Source: an uncultured Bacteroides sp. (GTDB lineage Bacteria; Bacteroidota; Bacteroidia; Bacteroidales; Bacteroidaceae). From it: DNA of 43,018 nt. Below are positions 42,668 to 43,018 of this stretch, piece by piece. The DNA is taken from contig CASFRN010000127.1 in NCBI GenBank assembly GCA_949296855.1, forward strand, positions 1 through 43,018, given 5' to 3'. Within the stretch, counting starts at the first letter, position 1, and every line of letters starts with the position of its first letter. The translations under genes and the position numbers were made by a program. The notes below the pieces were generated by a model. That model was not told where the DNA came from. It ran no database searches and saw only the letters and a list, made by a program, of their open reading frames with translations.

Positions 42668-43018
42668 TCATTCTACCGTAACCGATTTGGCCAGGTTACG
42701 TGGCTGGTCTACGTTTTTCCCCTTGCATACGGCTATGTGGTACGCTAATAGTTGCAAAGGGATGGTGGCAATGAGCGGATTCAAGCATTCCAGCGTTTCG
42801 GGGATTTCGATGCAATCGTCCGCCAAGGTGCGGATAACTGTATCGTTCGGGTTCACCAAGGCGATGATACGTCCTTTTCTTGCTTTGATTTCTTGTATGT
42901 TGCTCACTATTTTCTCGTACATCGCGTTTTGTGTGGCGATGACTACCACCGGCATTTCCGTGTCTATCAGTGCGATGGGGCCGTGTTTCATTTCTGCGGC
43001 GGGGTATCCTTCTGCATG
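42668..43018 (-). CDS. glmS: Glucosamine-6-phosphate synthase (glutamine-dependent), C-terminal part; runs off the window
   Basis: This partial frame (116 codons in view plus stop) is the end of the isomerase half of GlmS, which makes glucosamine-6-phosphate from fructose-6-phosphate and glutamine. Visible are [30 protein letters not shown] (second SIS domain) and the family terminus [15 protein letters not shown]. The start, with the glutaminase domain, is beyond the right edge. It supplies glmM (34432-35811). No glmS ribozyme region is in view, since the 5' end is outside. Confidence 0.95.
   Translation of the reverse strand, partial: HAEGYPAAEMKHGPIALIDTEMPVVVIATQNAMYEKIVSNIQEIKARKGRIIALVNPNDTVIRTLADDCIEIPETLECLNPLIATIPLQLLAYHIAVCKGKNVDQPRNLAKSVTVE

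Overview
The window looks like chromosome of a gut-type Bacteroidales bacterium (Bacteroides/Phocaeicola-like). The evidence is the -7 promoter motif TAnnTTTG upstream of many genes, SusC-type TonB receptor architecture, many short lipoproteins, a B12-dependent methylmalonyl-CoA mutase pair, a membrane pyrophosphatase of the K+-dependent class, and housekeeping genes in Bacteroidales-type arrangements (ftsK next to a LolA-like gene; DUF5063, RNase D-like exonuclease and RlmI-like methylase in a row). I see no prophage, CRISPR array, rRNA or complete insertion sequence.

Layout. 0.2-4.2 kb: mutA/mutB, the succinyl-CoA/methylmalonyl-CoA step of the propionate (succinate) pathway. 4.4-7.1 kb: a YidE/AspT-type transporter and a HAD phosphatase separated by nested inverted repeats. 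7.3-11.9 kb: an S9 peptidase, a small lipoprotein, a Nim-like flavoprotein and an iron alcohol dehydrogenase, all on the minus strand. 12.4-18.0 kb, plus strand: an Ig-like lipoprotein, then a TonB-dependent receptor and a beta-helix lipoprotein preceded by an array of 11-bp direct repeats that resembles a PHO box. 18.1-23.6 kb, minus strand: ACT protein, phenylacetate-CoA ligase, aminotransferase, iorB, iorA, a compact aryl-amino-acid / aryl-acid module. 23.8-28.8 kb, minus strand: nitrilase-family amidase, hppA and a cation/proton antiporter. About 29.0 kb: tRNA-Lys(CTT). 29.2-34.3 kb, plus strand: polyprenol-phosphate glycosyltransferase, pyrC, a free-standing MetH reactivation domain, a membrane metallophosphoesterase and plsC. 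34.4-39.8 kb, minus strand: glmM, a DUF4827-like lipoprotein, a LolA-like carrier and ftsK. 39.9-42.4 kb, plus strand: DUF5063, exonuclease and RlmI-like methylase. The right edge holds the 3' part of glmS.

The most unusual content is between the genes. There are two four-unit arrays of near-palindromes with strict 21-bp and 22-bp periods (about 12.04-12.11 kb and 24.77-24.85 kb); two copies of a ~190-bp hairpin element (7.14 and 27.11 kb); a MITE-like element nested inside another inverted repeat (6.14-6.48 kb); and at least four ACACAGAT-type hairpins, some of which supply stop codons to adjacent genes. A ~45-bp promoter-region repeat is shared by hppA and the antiporter. Start sites below were moved from the longest open frame to the first plausible ATG where the longer version began at TTG/GTG or in a promoter.
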